Positions 34,690 through 45,133 of a DNA stretch of 64,000 bases are shown piece after piece; position 1 is the stretch's first letter, and each line of letters begins with the position of its first letter. The notes under the pieces were generated by a model. That model did no database searches. It saw only the letters and a list, made by a program, of their open reading frames with translations, and was not told the DNA's origin. The DNA is taken from assembly GCF_020497125.1 (NCBI RefSeq), contig NC_059075.1, forward strand, positions 34,880,003 to 34,944,002, read 5' to 3'. The translations under genes and the position numbers were made by a program. Source of the stretch: Mauremys mutica (Eukaryota > Chordata > Testudines > Geoemydidae).

Positions 34690-35169
34690 TTACTGATAAA
34701 AACAATGAGGATCCTTGTGGCACCTTAGAGACTAAGGAAGGTAATAAAGCTTTGGGCATAAGCTTTCATGGGCTAGAGCGCACTTCATCAGATGCACAAA
34801 GTGAAAAGTACAGGAGCAGGTATAAATACATGAAAGAATGGGGGTTGCTTTACCAAGTGTGAGGTCAGTCTAACGAGAGAAATCAATTAACAGCAGGATA
34901 CCAAGGGAGGAAAAATAACTTTTGAAGTGGTAAGAAAGTGGCCCATCAGAGACAGTGGATAAGAAGGTGTGAGTAGGGAGAAATCAGTATTGGGGAAAGA
35001 TAATTGATTTATCTCATTAGACTGACCTCACACTTGGTAAAGCAACCCCCATCCTTTCACGTATTTATACCTGCTCCTGTATTTTTCACTTCATGCATCT
35101 GATGAAGTGGGTGCTAGCCCACGAAAGCTTACACCCAAATTAAATTTTAGTCTCTAACAGACTAACACA
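34690..35169 (-). mobile_element. Penelope-like repeat with long inverted arms, cut by a hAT element
   Basis: Left arm (about 34752-34893) and right arm (about 34999-35133) are imperfect reverse complements of about 140 bp. They share blocks such as TTTACCAAGTGTGAGGTCAG and AAGCTTTC...GGGCTAG. The right side runs towards a Penelope-like terminus, CAGACTAACAC, where a hAT element begins at 35170. The missing last 24 bp of the terminus lies at 42134-42157 on the other side of the hAT, now inverted. Confidence 0.75.
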
Positions 35170-36750
35170 CAGGGCTGGCCTTACCAGGAGGTGAACTGAG
35201 GCGGCCGCCTCAAGTGACAGACTGTCGGCGGGAGGGGGATGCCAGTAGGACCCAGTGTAGAAAATTGCGTCTGCTGCTGGTGCATATTTATGCTCTCTGT
35301 TCTAGATGCACAGAGATGGTGGAGTGCTGTGCTGGAGGAAGGAGGGCACAAGAGACATAACAGGCAGGCAGGAGAAAAGATGAGAGGGAACAACAGAAAG
35401 CAGGAGCTGCAGGGAGAGAGAGAGGAGGAGCCACCTCTTATGCATCCTGTGGAGCTTGGACTGATTAACACCAGCTTCTCAGGGAGCTTGCTGCTGCTTC
35501 CATGAACCCACTTGAGGAGAACAGGCAGTCAACTGAAGTAGGAGCCAGTTAGGCCCTTAAGATGCTAGTATCTTCCCTCACTCAGGCACTGCTTCCCCTC
35601 ACTCAGGCCTGCTTATTTGTCCCTCCAATTGGGGGGCTACTATCGCTGGCACAGAACAGCAGTCATGAGTGAAAGAAGAAAATGCCCATCTGGGGCAGCA
35701 TTCAGAAAAAGAAAGAAAGCAAAGGAAGCTTTTCTATCTAAGCAGGAAGGAGCTCTGAGATGCATAGACACAAATGTTCATGGTGAGCCTTCCAACTCCG
35801 GTGAGGATGAGAGTGGTGAGAAGATGCCTGATCTTCCAGTTAGTCAGAGTGCAGGTGACCTGGCAGCTACTGCAGCATCCATATCTCCATCTCAAATGGA
35901 TGTAACCAGGCACATTCCTGAAGAAAAATGTAGATCAGAGAAGAGTGTGGTGGAGGCGCAAGAAACAGCTGCTGCTGAGTTTAGTTCTTTAAGACTAGAT
36001 AATCCAGGACTGTGGACCCACTTGAGCAGTAGCCTGGGGGACTTCCTTATACTGCATGGGCCACAGCAAGTGGAAAATTCATGTTCCCCAAAGACAATGA
36101 AAATAGACGTTTCCATCCAACACATTACTGGCATGAAATCCCCAATGGTGACAAAGTGGAGAGGCCATGGCTTATGTACTCAAATACCCAGAATGCTGCA
36201 TACTGTTTTTGTTGCAAACTCTTCCAGGCTAATGTTCCAGCCACATTGGGTTCTACAGGAACAAAGGACTGGAAAAATCTGGCTAGAAATCTGGCATGCC
36301 ATGAGAAGGCAGCAAATCACCAGAGAGCATTCCATAGGTGGAAAGAGCTTGAGATGAGACTAAGGTTAAAGGCCACCATAGATCAGCATCACGAGAAGAT
36401 TGCATCAGAGTTTCTTTGCTGGCAAAATGTTCTGAAAAGGCTCATTGCCATTGTGAGAATGCTTGCTACCCAAAACCTAGCACTGTGTGGCACTTCAGAT
36501 CAGCTGTACATGCCAAACAATGGAAACTTCCTTAAAATTGTGGAGCTGATGGCTGAGTTTGATGCTGTACTCCAGGAGCATCTAAGAAGAGTCATCACTC
36601 AAGAAGTGTACACACACCACTACCTTGGAAAAACCATTCAAAATGAGATCATACAGTTACTGGCAACAAAAGTCAAACAGAAGATTGTGGCAGATCTGAA
36701 GTCAGCAAGGTATTACTCTGTTATCCTGGACTGCACACTTGACATCAGCC
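35170..36750 (+). mobile_element. hAT transposon, 5' half (split by inversion)
   Basis: Starts CAGGGCTGGCCTTACC at 35170, preceded by CTAACACA (35162-35169). It carries about 450 bp of leader and the N-terminal half of the transposase, stopping abruptly after codons for DCTLDIS at about 36750. The missing remainder is on the opposite strand at 44052-42158. The 8 bp beyond that far end read CTAACATG on the same sense, a partner for CTAACACA. Confidence 0.85.
35617..36750 (+). pseudogene. hAT transposase remnant, N-terminal half (TTF zinc finger)
   Basis: N-terminal half of a TTF-type hAT transposase (ZMYM1-like group). Frame one (35617-36080) holds a leader with basic RKRKKAKEAF and an acidic/serine-rich stretch. 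A one-base loss near 36079 shifts the frame. Frame two (36081-36750) begins MFPKDNENRRFHPTHYW and carries the zinc-finger block PWLMYSNTQNAAYCFCCKLF. The DUF4371-like region follows (HEKAANHQRAFHRWKE, LATQNLALCGTSDQLY, YYSVILDCTLDIS). After 36750 the sequence is that of a different element. The zinc finger would bind transposon DNA. Dead because of the frameshift and split. Confidence 0.86.
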
Positions 36751-36813
36751 GGCCCTCCCTACAATTTTGGAAACCCGATGTGGCCCTCAGGCCAAAAAGT
36801 TTGCCTGCCCCTG
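36750..36813 (-). mobile_element. MITE terminal fragment (partner of 44053-44686)
   Basis: On the minus strand it starts CAGGGGCAGGCAAAC, then TTTTTGGCCTGAGGGCC and ACATCGGG, to GGGAGGGCCGG. This is the 5' end of a turtle hAT-type MITE whose body and other end are at 44053-44686. The adjacent 8 bp ACCTAGAA (36814-36821) are the exact reverse complement of TTCTAGGT (44687-44694). Confidence 0.85.
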
Positions 36814-36821
36814 ACCTAGAA

Positions 36822-38096
36822 TGTGCACCAATTAAATAGGGAGAAGTGTATAAATCTTTTCAAAAGGATTCATTTCAAATTCAGGGTGGGGGAGTGAGTT
36901 GGTTCTTGTTTGATCTGAATTAGTTTATCCAGACCCTGGCTAAAGTTGGAGCAATGCAGAACCACATTGCCCTAAAATGTTTCCTGACTTGGCTCCTGAA
37001 GAGTACAGCAGCTGTACCACTTATTAAGAAGGGGCACTTTGTATTCACACACCTCTGTGGCTGGCCAGTTCCACAGCTTTCTTGGAGGAGACCGAGCAAA
37101 CTGACTGTAATTATGACTTGCCCTCAAATGAGGAGTGAAGGTTTTCTGTCATCTTTTTTTCTATTAAGACAGATCTAGGTAGAAACTTTTCACGAAACCC
37201 TCTAACTATGTATTAACAACTACCAAAGTCTCTGAGGATGAAAAGTTTAGGAACAAAAAGGTTTAGCATTTGCACAATTTCAGCAATGGTCAATAGACTT
37301 GATTCCTGCATTTGACATTTTTAATGGAGTCTGAGTCCTGGAAAATAACTTTTGAGTCAATTTAATCTCAATTGGTGGTAGATTTTTATCATGTTCCTAT
37401 TAATTTTATTCTGTAATTTGTCATCTAAATGATAATTTATATCTTTGCTTCATGCCTCTTTAGTTTTAAATAATCATTTAGTGTTTGAGAGCCGTGTGTT
37501 ATAGAGAGAGGCAGATGAACTTTGTTGCTAACCTTGTCCTGTAGCCAGCAGCACATTGTTTTAAAAGACTCAATAGGGTTAAATTTGTCCCTGATGTAAC
37601 TCAGCTTAATGTGTCCCATTGAAGCTAGAGATTTAAGAGACCTATTATTTTCTACCATTTCCTTGCCAATGCAAGATTGTTTCCCACAAAATATTCCCAG
37701 GTGCTTCGACAATCTAGTTTTATATAGATCCCCATGGGTTCATAATGACACTTGACACTATGCAAAAGTCACCTGGTGCTGACTACTTATAAAAAAGTGG
37801 AAATTTCATCAAACCTCACTGAAAGTTTAATTGATGTCTGCAACCATTTTAGTGAGCTTCGGCTCAGTTTTAAATGAATCTGAGCTGAGTTTCAAGTGAA
37901 CCTGCATTGAATTTTGGGAGATGGGGAGAGATTTATGGGTTTGGGTGGAAAATTGTGTGTGGTGGAGTTGTTTTTTTTTTTGCAAGATTCCAGTCACAAT
38001 TTTGCAGTTCCAATAAATCAGGATAAACATCCATTCCTTTGAAACTGAACCTGAACTCCAAAACTTTTTAGGATTCCTCCATCGGCACTCAAGACA
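36822..38096. other. No recognised feature
   Basis: AT-rich unique sequence inside the proposed inverted segment. Short frames only. Confidence 0.5.
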
Positions 38097-38142
38097 CAAT
38101 AATAATAATAATAAAAAATAATAATAATAAATAATAATAATA
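38097..38142. repeat. (AAT)n microsatellite
   Basis: Interrupted AAT repeat of about 46 bases. Confidence 0.97.
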
Positions 38143-38145
38143 CCT

Positions 38146-38255
38146 AGCTGTTATATAGCACTTTTAATTAATAGATTTCAAAATGCTTTATAAAGGTGGT
38201 CAGTACCATTGTCTCTGTTTTTATAGGTGGGGAAACTGAGGCACTGAGGCACAGG
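38146..38255 (-). repeat. MIR/CORE-SINE fragment
   Basis: Plus-strand text TATATAGCACTTTT, CAAAATGCTTTATAAAGG, then TTTTTATAGGTGGGGAAAC and TGAGGCACTGAGGCAC is the reverse complement of a MIR-type core and tail. Confidence 0.75.
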
Positions 38256-38720
38256 CCTGACTCCCCAAAGGTACTTAGGTGCATAACCCCCAGCCTTAGG
38301 TGCCTAAATTCCATTTTAGGCATCACTCTAATCCACAAAAAACTCTCTCAGCTGCAGTCTGAACCCTGTAGGTGCCTAAACTCATTCAGTTTTTTTGCAG
38401 TAAAAGTTAACTAAGTGCCAGTGTTTCTGCCTGTGAGTATATGCACAGCTCTCTCTCACACTCTCATCTAAGGCCCAGAGCAATCCACAAGATAGAATAA
38501 GGTAGGTGCTTCTCCACCAAAGTTGCCTCTGGGGCCCAATCCAGTAGGCATGCTCAGAGGCCACCTAACTCCACACACAACAGCTAGGGAAGGGAGGCAG
38601 CTTTCCCTTTTAACCATTAGTTCAGTGGCTACTGCACTCACCCAGGATGTGTGAGGTGGCCTGTGGTCCCTAGTTTCAAATCTGCCCTCTGACTGATGAA
38701 GAGAAGGGATCTGAACTAAG
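38256..38720. repeat. Dispersed GGTGCCTAAA-type repeat and tRNA-like patch
   Basis: Repeated TTAGGTGCCTAAATTCC-like phrases (38270-38390) resemble a dispersed turtle repeat also seen at 47575-47665. At 38618-38690 GTTCAGTGGCTACTGCACTC and AGTTTCAAATC resemble pol III A and B boxes, so a decayed tRNA-derived SINE is possible. Confidence 0.35.
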
Positions 38721-39406
38721 ATCTGCCAACTCTCAGGTGAGTGCCCAAGTTAGGGTATGGAATATTCTGATTTGGGGCTATCCTATTAAAGTTGTCCCAC
38801 TTTAATTAAATAATTGACTCTTAAGTGGGCCAGAGAGAGAATAAGAATTACTTTATAGCTTCAGCCAGCATGCTGGCTTTGTGACTAGCAGTCTAATGTG
38901 CCTGTCTCTTGTAGCCTGATTTAGGGTGTTGCGATAATATTAATTTGGATAATATGATTTAAGTAACAATATTAATAATACTTAATATTAATAGTATGGG
39001 TTTTAGGCTCTCCAATCTATTTGATCAGAAGATAAAAGTTCTTATCCCGAATCAGGCTCCACAGCATTTACAAAGGACCCTCAGGGCTATGACAGGAAGC
39101 TCACACTGAGACAGATATAGCCGTAAAGTCTTTTTATTAAAATCAATAATAGTAAGTAAATGGTAAAATAACCAGAGTTACAAAGTTACAATTGCATTAC
39201 TGCTATTCAAAAGATGCATATGATAATATAGTATTATATGCAACAAAGCTTTGGTTAATATACTCACACCCTTCCTTGATAACCTGGTGGTAAGACTCAG
39301 GAGCAGCCTTGTGGTTCATGTTTCTCAAGAACTGAGTGAGGGATGCAGTGCTTAGAAGAAACTAATGCTACAAGCTATTAAAGTGAACTTGGGTTTAAGT
39401 TAGTCA
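38721..39406. other. No recognised feature
   Basis: AT-rich unique sequence. Confidence 0.5.
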
Positions 39407-39414
39407 AGTAAACC

Positions 39415-39911
39415 CAGAGGTGAAAGTAAGCCAGTAAGGTTCGGTACAGCCTACCGACAAGAGCCAGTACGCCGTGCTGGACCGCACCGGCTTCCGCAGC
39501 TGGAATTAAAAGGGCTCTGGGTTCCCCACAGCAGCGGAGAGCTCCGAGCCTTTTAAATCCCGCCCACAGCTTCGGTGGCAGGCTGGAGCTGGGATTTAAA
39601 GGGCTCAAAGCTCCTTGCCACTGTGGGGAGCCCAGAGCCCTTTAAATCCCAGCTGGAGCTGCGGTGGGGATTTAAAGGGTCCGGAGCTCCGCAGCAGCTG
39701 GAGCCCCGGGTCCTTTAATTTGCCTGTGAGCCCCAGGGGCTCCCAGCCACCTCTGCAGCTGGAGCCCCGGGTTGATTTAAAGGCCCTGGGGCTCCCAGCC
39801 ACAGCCAGTGCCCCAGGGCCTTTAAATCTTAAGAGGCCACGCCTCTTCTGGTTGAGGCCACCCCAGGACTCTGGCAGTACTGGTAAGTCCTGTAACTTAC
39901 TTTCACCCCTG
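39415..39911. mobile_element. hAT-type MITE with internal sub-repeats
   Basis: Ends CAGAGGTGAAAGTAAG and CTTACTTTCACCCCTG. Perfect 8-bp duplication AGTAAACC at 39407-39414 and 39912-39919. The interior repeats modules such as GGATTTAAAGGG, GGAGCCCCGGG and GGGCTCCCAGCCAC in both orientations, about 90 bp apart. Confidence 0.95.
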
Positions 39912-39919
39912 AGTAAACC

Positions 39920-40617
39920 CTAATAAACAAAGAATAAAACTTAGGGAAGCCAAGCTTAGCCTAGTTCCTTTGAAACTTAAAGTATAAGAACAAGTATAGC
40001 CTACTAATAGTAGCAGTCATCGTAGATAGAATAGCGTTAGGGTACACTTACCCCATAGGCTAGTATGTATGTGCATATTGTTGGCAGGTATGTACGCACA
40101 TCAGTCTTTTGTGGTGTACTTGTTAAGTCTGTGGGTACAACATTGAACTCCCCCACCCCCTGCTGCTATTCTCCATTGTCTGTTGGTCTAAATAAAAGAT
40201 CATAGACATAGGCATAGGTGCTTTATCTAGTTGGTTATAGGATAAACAAGATAAAGGTCCACTTTGCTTTCTGAGTAAAAGGTCTTAATATAGATATGCT
40301 AACTTTGCTTTAGCTTACCAAACAGGATATGGCCTGTAGGTCTCTTGCATTACAGCCAAACTTGGTTTATAAATGTATATTAAAAATTATTTCAATAAAC
40401 CAAATACTTTATAAGAAAAGATAACTATATCTATATATACACACACTCAAGCAAGCAGGTTAGTCCTATAGGCTACACTCTCCTCATTCATTGTATAAGC
40501 GCTTAAGCATTTAACTCAGGCTTTGTGGAGCTCTGGGGTTTTTTTTGTTTGTTTGTTTGGGTTTGTTTTTTCCCCCTAGGCACCATGATGCTATGTCTAC
40601 GTCCCTTTTATGGATCT
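39920..40617. other. No recognised feature
   Basis: AT-rich sequence with a (GTTT)n stretch near 40540-40570. Confidence 0.5.
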
Positions 40618-40712
40618 GAGCTAAAGTGACTTGTCCAAGGTCACCCAGGAGCAGAGCCCAAATCTCCTGAGTGCCACTCAGAACTCCACTAGGACACACT
40701 GAAATGATTTTG
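40618..40712 (-). repeat. MIR/CORE-SINE fragment
   Basis: Plus-strand text AAAGTGACTTGTCCAAGGTC, ACCCAGGAGCAGAGCC and CAAATCTCCTGAGTGCC is the reverse complement of the MIR core. Confidence 0.78.
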
Positions 40713-41784
40713 AGCTAGTCCATCCCCACCAGTTCTTTCTTCTTTATCATGTATTGGGCTTGATCTTGTAGCTCTTACTCACAAAAGTGCTGGAATAGGG
40801 GTGCTGGGAGGTGCTGCCATACCCCTTGGCTTGAAGTGGTTTCCATTATATACAGGGATTACAGTTTGGTTCAATGGCTTTCAGCACCCCCACTGTACAA
40901 ACTGCTCCAGAACCCATGCATGGGTAGTCCCAAGAAAGGGACTAGATGCAAAGCAGTCAGTAGCATCTTCATCTTCAGAGGTAGTAAGTGACCATCAAAA
41001 TCAAAGTGAGCAGGTGCTCAGCAGCGCCATTGAAAAACAGGACATGAACTTTTTGAATAGTCAAGAGCCTGTGTTTAACTGTCAATCTGATTCAGACATT
41101 TCCTATTGAGAATGAAAGAAAATATGGAAAAATATTCATTGTAAATCTGTTAACTCTTCCCCTGTGCCTCTTACACCAGCTGCATATGCCAAGATTCAAG
41201 CTCATTTTATGCAGTGAGGGCTGCTGGATCTGGCCCGTTGTTTCCAAAGTATGTTTGTATTTTTAAGTGCCTTGTAATGTTAATCGTGAATTCATTCCCA
41301 CCTCCCAGCCAAAGGCTTTCAGTCTCTGCAGTTTATCTTTCTAAAACAAATTGACAATCAAATTAAACAAATTGAATTTTAACCACTATAAATAATCCTG
41401 AGCAAGATGCTCTAAATCTAAGCTCTTCTGTCTGTGGATGGGATTTCTTAGAGGTCTAAGCCTTTGGTTCCACAGAGGCTCCATGCTTCAAACCTAAGGT
41501 ACAAATCTCATCTATTTCAACTTGATCTTTCCAAAGGAAATAAACTGTTACATCAGAAGGAGATGGAAACCAAAGCCTAGATGATTCAAACATCTTCCAA
41601 ATGTTGAGAAGATTTGGAACCAAATTTGAACCTTGTAGGATGGCCTCTTTTCCAAGTTCCATGCAGTTTTGTGTATGAATCTTTCATACTTGACCTAAAA
41701 GCCAGGGCCCTGTTTACTTTACATGGACATCAAAGATTCCCTGACACATTTTATAAAAAATTTGTCCCTGCCAAAATTTCACGT
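40713..41784. other. No recognised feature
   Basis: Unique-looking sequence. The 102-residue frame at 40801-41109 has no motif I recognise and no flanking splice context that convinces me. Confidence 0.45.
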
Positions 41785-41792
41785 CTCCCTAA

Positions 41793-41986
41793 CAGGGCCG
41801 GCTCCAGGGTTTTTGCCACCCCAAGCAGAGGGGAGAGGGAAGCCGCGATCAGCGGCAATTCGCCGCTTTCTTCTTTGGCGGCATTTCGGCGGCAGGTCCT
41901 TCCCTCCGAGAGGGACCTGCCGCCGAAGAGCCTGACCTGCAGCCCCAAGCACCTGCTTGCTGAGCTGGTGCCTGGAGCCGGCCCTG
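41793..41986. mobile_element. Short GC-rich hAT-type MITE with 8-bp target duplication
   Basis: Ends CAGGGCCGGCTCCAGG and CCTGGAGCCGGCCCTG, near-perfect inverted repeats. Duplication CTCCCTAA at 41785-41792 and 41987-41994. Sub-terminal CCCCAAGC motifs are shared with the elements at 42708, 56636 and 58580. Confidence 0.96.
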
Positions 41987-42133
41987 CTCCCTAATACTCT
42001 ACCATTTGTCTATTACCCAAAAGAGAAACAGGGGAGGCAATTGTTCTGGAACATTTTCCAACAACACATAGTTGAGATAAATGACTAAGCTGGGATCATA
42101 TGGGCCCATATTGTAAGACAGTTATCAGTAAGT

Positions 42134-42157
42134 AGGTTTCAGAGGTAGCCATGTTAG
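42134..42157 (-). mobile_element. Displaced Penelope-like terminus
   Basis: AGGTTTCAGAGGTAGCCATG-like text is the missing end of the Penelope-like repeat at 34690-35169, found beyond the far end of the hAT that split it. It lies on the opposite strand because of the proposed inversion. Confidence 0.7.
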
Positions 42158-42414
42158 CAGGGCTGGCCCACAACATTTTGGCACCTGAGGCGGGGAGCTA
42201 GCTTGGGCCAAAACTTTGAAAGGTCTCAATTCTTATTCTTCTTCTGCTTCTCTCATGGTACTGCTCTGCTACCTACCCCAATAAAGGAGAACTAACAACT
42301 TAAAATGCCTTGTTCAAAAATTTTAAGTAACACTTAACTTTCAAACACCTGAACAGCAAATGTAACTTTTCTTGTCTGCATAGTAAACATTGGCATTTTT
42401 ATCTGTTTGAATAA

Positions 42415-44052
42415 TCAAAGTGGTGCTTTCCCTGCCTTCTTGGTTTCAAAGATTTGAACTGTTTCCTGAAGGTCCACAGTCTGGGCCAGCTCATGCTTTA
42501 TTGATATGGTTGCAAGGCTGACAAGCATCTCCTGTGTCATTGTGGAGCGTAGATGTGTTTTTATTAACGTCAGCTTGGAGAAGCTGCGTTCTCCACTGGC
42601 AACTGTTACAGGAAGTGTTAGAAGTATGCAGAGAGCAACAAAAGCATTTGGAAAGAGGGTGGTCATCTTATTTGTGCACATATATTCCAGAACAGCCTTT
42701 AGAGTTGCAGGGGCGGTTTTAGCTTTTTTGCCACCCCAAGCACGAATTGCTGCCGAATCCACGGGATCGGCAGAGCTCCTGCAGGAACGCCCCCAAAGGC
42801 TGCCTGACTGATGCCCTCGCAGGGACCGGCAGGGTGCCCCCCGTGGCTTGCCACCCCAGGCACGTGCTTGGAGTGCTGGTGCCTGGAGCCGCCACTGTAG
42901 AGTTGATCCTGCTGAAATGTATCTTGAAAGGGCTTTCAGTTCATCACCTAAATCACTCGCATCAATATCGCGCATGTCATCATGTTTCAACACTGTCTTT
43001 AGTGCCCTGCATTGCTGGTGTAGGTCGTCTTCAGGTATAGTGAGGTGTTTTGGAATATCATACAACATCCCAAATATACTGCTGTGTTCCTTGAGCTGCA
43101 TGAAACGTTCAGCTGACTGTATTGCACAATCTAGCACCTGGTTAAAGAATTCAACTTTGAATTGTTGTTTTGGGTCTCTTATGGGATTCTGCCATGCCTC
43201 GTAATTAATATGTTGTCTTCTTCAGTGACTTGTATTCTTGAATGGATGGGAAAATAGCTTCAGTGTGAAGTCCCTCTGCCAATTTCTGTGCACTCTTCAG
43301 AACATTTTGAAATCCCTCATCTGACCAGTAAGACAGTTGTTCCATTGCTCCAGATATATCAAGGTCAACACCTTTGGAGTCTCTTGCTTACAACATTTAT
43401 TTCAAATGGTATGTCATGCCACAACACTAAGCCACACAGAAATTTGAAGTTATGTATGTTTCTGGTGATTCCATTTCCCTCTGCCACTGTTCTCCCATGA
43501 ACAGTTCCTGTCATAGCATTATCCTCCATAATGGCAACTATGGCATTTATCTTCCCAATTTGGTGTGTGTTAGGCTTTATTGCCTCCACTCGACTTTCCC
43601 ATCTTATGGCACTCGGTGGTTTCAGTGTCAGAGAGGATATTCCCAGATTTTGCTTCAAAATTTGCCATTGATGATTTGATGCAGAGAAAAATGCACAGAT
43701 GCTTTAAAATAATTTAGAAAATTCAATAGCCTCACTAGAAGCTGATGCTGCATCACTGACCACCAAGTTAAATGAATGAGAACTGCATGCAACAAAAAAG
43801 CTCCAGCATTTAATTCTCGGATCTGTGTCTGCACTCCTCTGTTCTTTCCTCTCACCTTGGCACCATTATCGTAGCCCTGACCTCTCATGTCAGCTATTGC
43901 AATTCCCGTATCTTCCCGCTTTTTAAGAAGCACATTTGTCATACCAGCTCCTGTAGTATCAATGTCAATAAATTCTAGAAAATGCTCTGACAGTCACCAT
44001 TGCAGGGACACTTTTACTAGGTTCTGTTGTGGTTGCAAAACTCACCGTTAAA
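42415..44052 (-). pseudogene. hAT transposase remnant, RNase H-like core and dimerisation domain
   Basis: C-terminal half of the TTF-type hAT transposase. Blocks in order: EHFLEFIDIDTTGAGMTN and MRGQGYDNGAKVRG (43995-43850), GISSLTLKPPSAIRWESRVE with IHNFKFLCGLVLWHDIPFEI (43658-43365), and KQQFKVEFFNQVLDCAIQSA (near 43160). The last open stretch (43137-42415) includes the C-terminal hAT dimerisation signature VASGERSFSKL. Frameshifts lie between these blocks. A 190-bp MITE plus its 8-bp duplication sits in this last frame and adds exactly 66 codons without a stop. The N-terminal half is at 35.6-36.75 kb on the other strand. Confidence 0.88.
42708..42897. mobile_element. MITE nested in the hAT transposase gene
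   Basis: Ends CAGGGGCGGTTTTAGC and GGTGCCTGGAGCCGCCACTG. Duplication TAGAGTTG at 42700-42707 and 42898-42905. It shares the GCCACCCCAAGCACG sub-terminal motif with 41793. It interrupts the host gene between codons for ISAGSTL and KAVLEYM. Confidence 0.95.
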
Positions 44053-44686
44053 GTCCCCTGCTTCTTGCCCCCTGATGGCCCCCCGGGACTCCTGCCCCAT
44101 CCACACCCCTCTACTCCCTGTCCCCTGACTGCCCCTAACCCCCCCGTCCCTTCCAACCCCTCCTCTCATTCCTGACTGCCCCATCCAACCACCCCATCTC
44201 CCTGACAGCTCCCAGAACCCCTGCCCCGACCCCACTACCCCATCCAACCCACCCTCCTTCCTGACTGCCCACTCCCCGGAACCCCTGCCCCCATGTTCTC
44301 CTCCCTGGCCCCGCTATCCACACCCCTACCTCCTGACCACCACCTGAACTCCCCTGCCCTCTATCCAACCCCACCTGCTCCCTGCCCCCTTACTGCGCTG
44401 CCTGGAGCACCGGTGGCTGGCAGTGCTACAGCCACGCCGCTCAGAGCACAGAACAGGCAGCCGCGCCACCACACAGCTCAGAGCACCGGGTCAGGCAGCA
44501 GCTCTGCAGCTGCGCTGCGTGGCCGCCCAGAGCATTGTGCCGATGGTGCAGTGAGCTAAGGCTGTGGGGGAGGGAGAACTGCAGGGGAGGGGCCAGGGGC
44601 TAGCCTCCCAGGCCAGGAGCTAAGGGGCCAGGCAGGAGGTCCCATAGGGCGGATCTGGCCTGCGGGCCATAGTTTGCCCACCTCTG
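44053..44686 (+). mobile_element. GC-rich MITE body and 3' end with C-rich minisatellite
   Basis: A C-rich array of diverged units (CCCCTGACTGCCCC..., CCATCCAACC, about 40-60 bp spacing) occupies 44053-44400. It is followed by a GC-rich unique part and the end GCGGGCCATAGTTTGCCCAC CTCTG. The 5' terminal repeat is missing here and is found, inverted, at 36750-36813. Beyond the end is TTCTAGGT, the reverse complement of the 8 bp beside that fragment. Confidence 0.85.
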
Positions 44687-44917
44687 TTCTAGGTCCAACC
44701 TAGGGACATTGTGGGATTTTCACCTCTCTGTAGCATGGGGCATGGATTGTCTGTTGGGGTCATTTGGGTATATCCCAACTAATCTATTCCTTGCCATTGG
44801 AGGGGCCTCGGGCATTGGTAGCACCATGGTCTCTTCTGTTCTTTGTGTCCCACAACAATTTAAGCCTACTGAGGACTCAAATGCTTTTGTCTAACTCAAA
44901 CCTTTGGGTTCAGTATA

Positions 44918-45002
44918 GGAGTAACTGGCTGAAATTTAATGATCTTGTGCTATACAGCTCAGTCTAGATGAGCTAATGGCCCCGTCTGGCCTTAAACTCT
45001 AT
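44918..45002 (+). mobile_element. CR1 3'-end fragment
   Basis: TCAGTCTAGATGAGCTAATG then GCCCCGTCTGGCCTTAAACT matches the CR1 3' tail. It is a very short 5'-truncated insertion. Confidence 0.8.
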
Positions 45003-45133
45003 GCTACCTGGACTAGGAATAGGAAAAATTGACATACTAGTACACTATCTGGGGTGTTGATATTTCTGGCCTGTTGAGAAGCAGGAAATACTGAAGTCTC
45101 ACCAGAAAATCTGTTCCCCATTTTGGAGACTCA

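Larger units (their letters stand above)
42158..44052 (-). mobile_element. hAT transposon, 3' half (split by inversion)
   Basis: On the minus strand: the transposase from TTTEPSKSVPAMVTV (just after the point where the 5' half stops) to its stop at 42415, then a 3' tail ending at the terminal repeat (plus strand CAGGGCTGGCCCAC at 42158). The flanking 8 bp CATGTTAG (42150-42157) read CTAACATG in the element's sense. A MITE is nested at 42708-42897. Confidence 0.87.

Noticed and set aside
35617..36839. A domesticated ZMYM1-like host gene
   Set aside because: The frame is shifted near 36079, runs into a MITE end after 36750, and lies within transposon ends with target flanks; it is a broken transposase.
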